Source of the DNA: Aphanomyces cochlioides
Lineage: Eukaryota > Oomycota > Saprolegniomycetes > Saprolegniales > Verrucalvaceae
NCBI GenBank assembly: GCA_019828595.1
Contig: JAHQRK010000013.1
Coordinates: 186,001-250,000, forward strand
Direction: 5' to 3'
DNA length: 64,000 nucleotides
Notes under the pieces: generated by a model
Seen by the model: only the letters and a program-made list of their open reading frames with translations
The model's database searches: none
Told to the model about the DNA's origin: nothing
Made by a program: the position numbers and the translations under genes
Shown: positions 62,902 to 64,000 of the stretch, one piece after another
Layout: each line of letters opens with the position of its first letter
Position numbering within the stretch: position 1 is the first letter of the stretch

Positions 62902-64000
62902 TTAAAACAAACCAACGATTTTGCCAGTCTTGCAGTCAACGTCGACGTCATAGAAGCCAGGGCGAGTGGGAAGGCCAGGCACAGTCATGATATCACCACA
63001 GAGCAAGTACAAAAAGCCTGCGCCGACGGAGGCTCGAATATCGCGAATCGTGACGGAAAATCTACAGCTCGATGCGTCAAATCTTGTCAATTCTAATGAA
63101 TTCCATACCCGGTCGGGACGTTCTTCTTGCTAGGGTCTGTGCTAAAACTCAAATGCGTCTTGGCCATACAAATCGGGAATTTATCGTAGCCATTCGCAGT
63201 GAACACTCGGATTTTTTCTTGTGCCAATGGTGTGAATTCCACCGAGTCGGCACCATAGATTGATTTGCACACCGCTTCGACTTTTTGCTCAATTGACCAC
63301 TCGAGGGGATACAAGAACTTAAACGCATCCGATGGCACAGAGGCACACGCATCAATGACAGCTTGGCCCAATTCAACGGCACCGGCGCCGCCCTTTGCCC
63401 TGCAAATTTCAGATGAATGAAGAAATTCAAGGAGAAATATACCAGTGGTTGCACTCGATGGCAGCAGAAGCCCCCGCTTCCAACGCTTTCGCACGCACGA
63501 TTTCAATTTCACGGTCTGTATCCGTGGCAAAACGATTGACCGACACGACAACCTTGACGCCAAATTTGAGCTAAAATCGTGGAAAAACATTAGAGGCTGA
63601 AATTTCAACGGCAGAGTACCGCGTTGCGAATATGTTGCATCATGTTTTCACAGCCAACAGTGACCAAGTCAATGTTTTCGTCCACGTAGACTGGATCCAA
63701 CTAATATATTGACATGAAGCCGCCACCGCATGGGGGAAAATGAACTTACGGGTTTGCCAGCGGTGACAGTTGGTCCACCTCCGTGCATTTTCAAAGCGCG
63801 AACAGTGGCGACCAACACGACGCATTGGGGAACCAAGCCTGGAATAAATATTAGAAGAGGTGAGCGTCAGGGGGAACTTACCACTAGCACGGCATTTAAT
63901 ATCAAAGAACTTTTCCATGCCAATATCAGCACCAAAGCCAGCTTCCGTGACGACAATGCCCTCAGGTCCGACGAGTTTCAATGCAATTTGATCAGCGATA
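62902..64000 (-). CDS. Formate-tetrahydrofolate ligase, C-terminal part (gene runs off the right edge)
   Basis: Minus-strand exons 63882->64000, 63750-63838, 63620-63700, 63443-63570, 63109-63399 and 62902-63061, with introns of 43-49 nt, encode the end of a 10-formyltetrahydrofolate synthetase. Diagnostic stretches are [62 protein letters not shown], and the end [20 protein letters not shown] with PTRPGF. The enzyme joins formate to tetrahydrofolate with ATP in one-carbon metabolism. The 5' half is outside the window, so it cannot be decided whether this is a monofunctional ligase or the C-terminal domain of a trifunctional C1-THF synthase. The junction at 63062-63108 was placed so that PTG joins FSVTIRD in frame. 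Confidence 0.95.

Noticed and set aside
1..64000. CRISPR array, bacterial operons or prophage
   Set aside because: Short spliceosomal introns in most genes show eukaryotic nuclear DNA; no regularly spaced short repeats of CRISPR type were seen.

Overview
The window looks like nuclear DNA of a water mould (oomycete, most likely a Saprolegniales genus close to Aphanomyces). The reasons are very short GT-AG introns (about 38-62 nt), genes packed 50-300 bp apart on both strands, and protein families typical of that group: FYVE-type zinc-finger proteins with a START-like N-terminus in tandem arrays, a WRKY19-like cysteine/histidine repeat protein, saprolegnian-type giant membrane proteins, and Crypton, Harbinger, hAT and plant-type mariner transposons. 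This placement is inference from gene style; no marker gene fixes the species.

Layout. 1-0.46 kb: 3' part of a secreted/LRR-like gene. 0.6-4.0 kb: no convincing gene. 4.2-7.1 kb: two tandem helix-rich paralogues with different intron numbers. 7.9-13.8 kb: a transposon pile-up on the minus strand, made of an hAT relic split by a 666-bp hAT derivative (8-bp target duplication), a nearly intact Crypton tyrosine-recombinase gene carrying a MITE in one intron, and a plant-type mariner with broken transposase. 14.0-19.4 kb: a 1780-residue membrane protein made of two tandem repeats. 19.5-21.1 kb: an ankyrin-repeat gene whose exons follow the 33-residue repeat. 21.2-41.8 kb: seven FYVE/START-like paralogues (six minus strand, one plus) with one PH-like gene inside the array. 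43.9-44.5 kb: dead secreted serine protease. 45.6-46.2 kb: WRKY19-like zinc-finger protein. 47.8-60.7 kb: second transposon region with a 6.9-kb element bounded by 180-bp inverted repeats and TTA duplications (holding a Helitron-like relic and a 1.9-kb palindrome), then a plant-type mariner interrupted by a complete two-gene PIF/Harbinger element. 61.2-62.6 kb: RUS/DUF647 protein. 62.9-64 kb: C-terminal half of formate-tetrahydrofolate ligase, running off the right edge.

How the genes relate. The FYVE array is a locally amplified family: all members keep eight zinc ligands but none keeps the classical RHHCR lipid-binding motif, several share an acidic C-terminal SPI...DFIED tail, and two or three have a palindrome AAAGTGCACTTT upstream. 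An intron after codon about 150 is kept in four members and absent in three. The two transposon regions each show clear insertion order by nesting. RUS and formate-tetrahydrofolate ligase are ordinary conserved housekeeping genes that mark the right edge.
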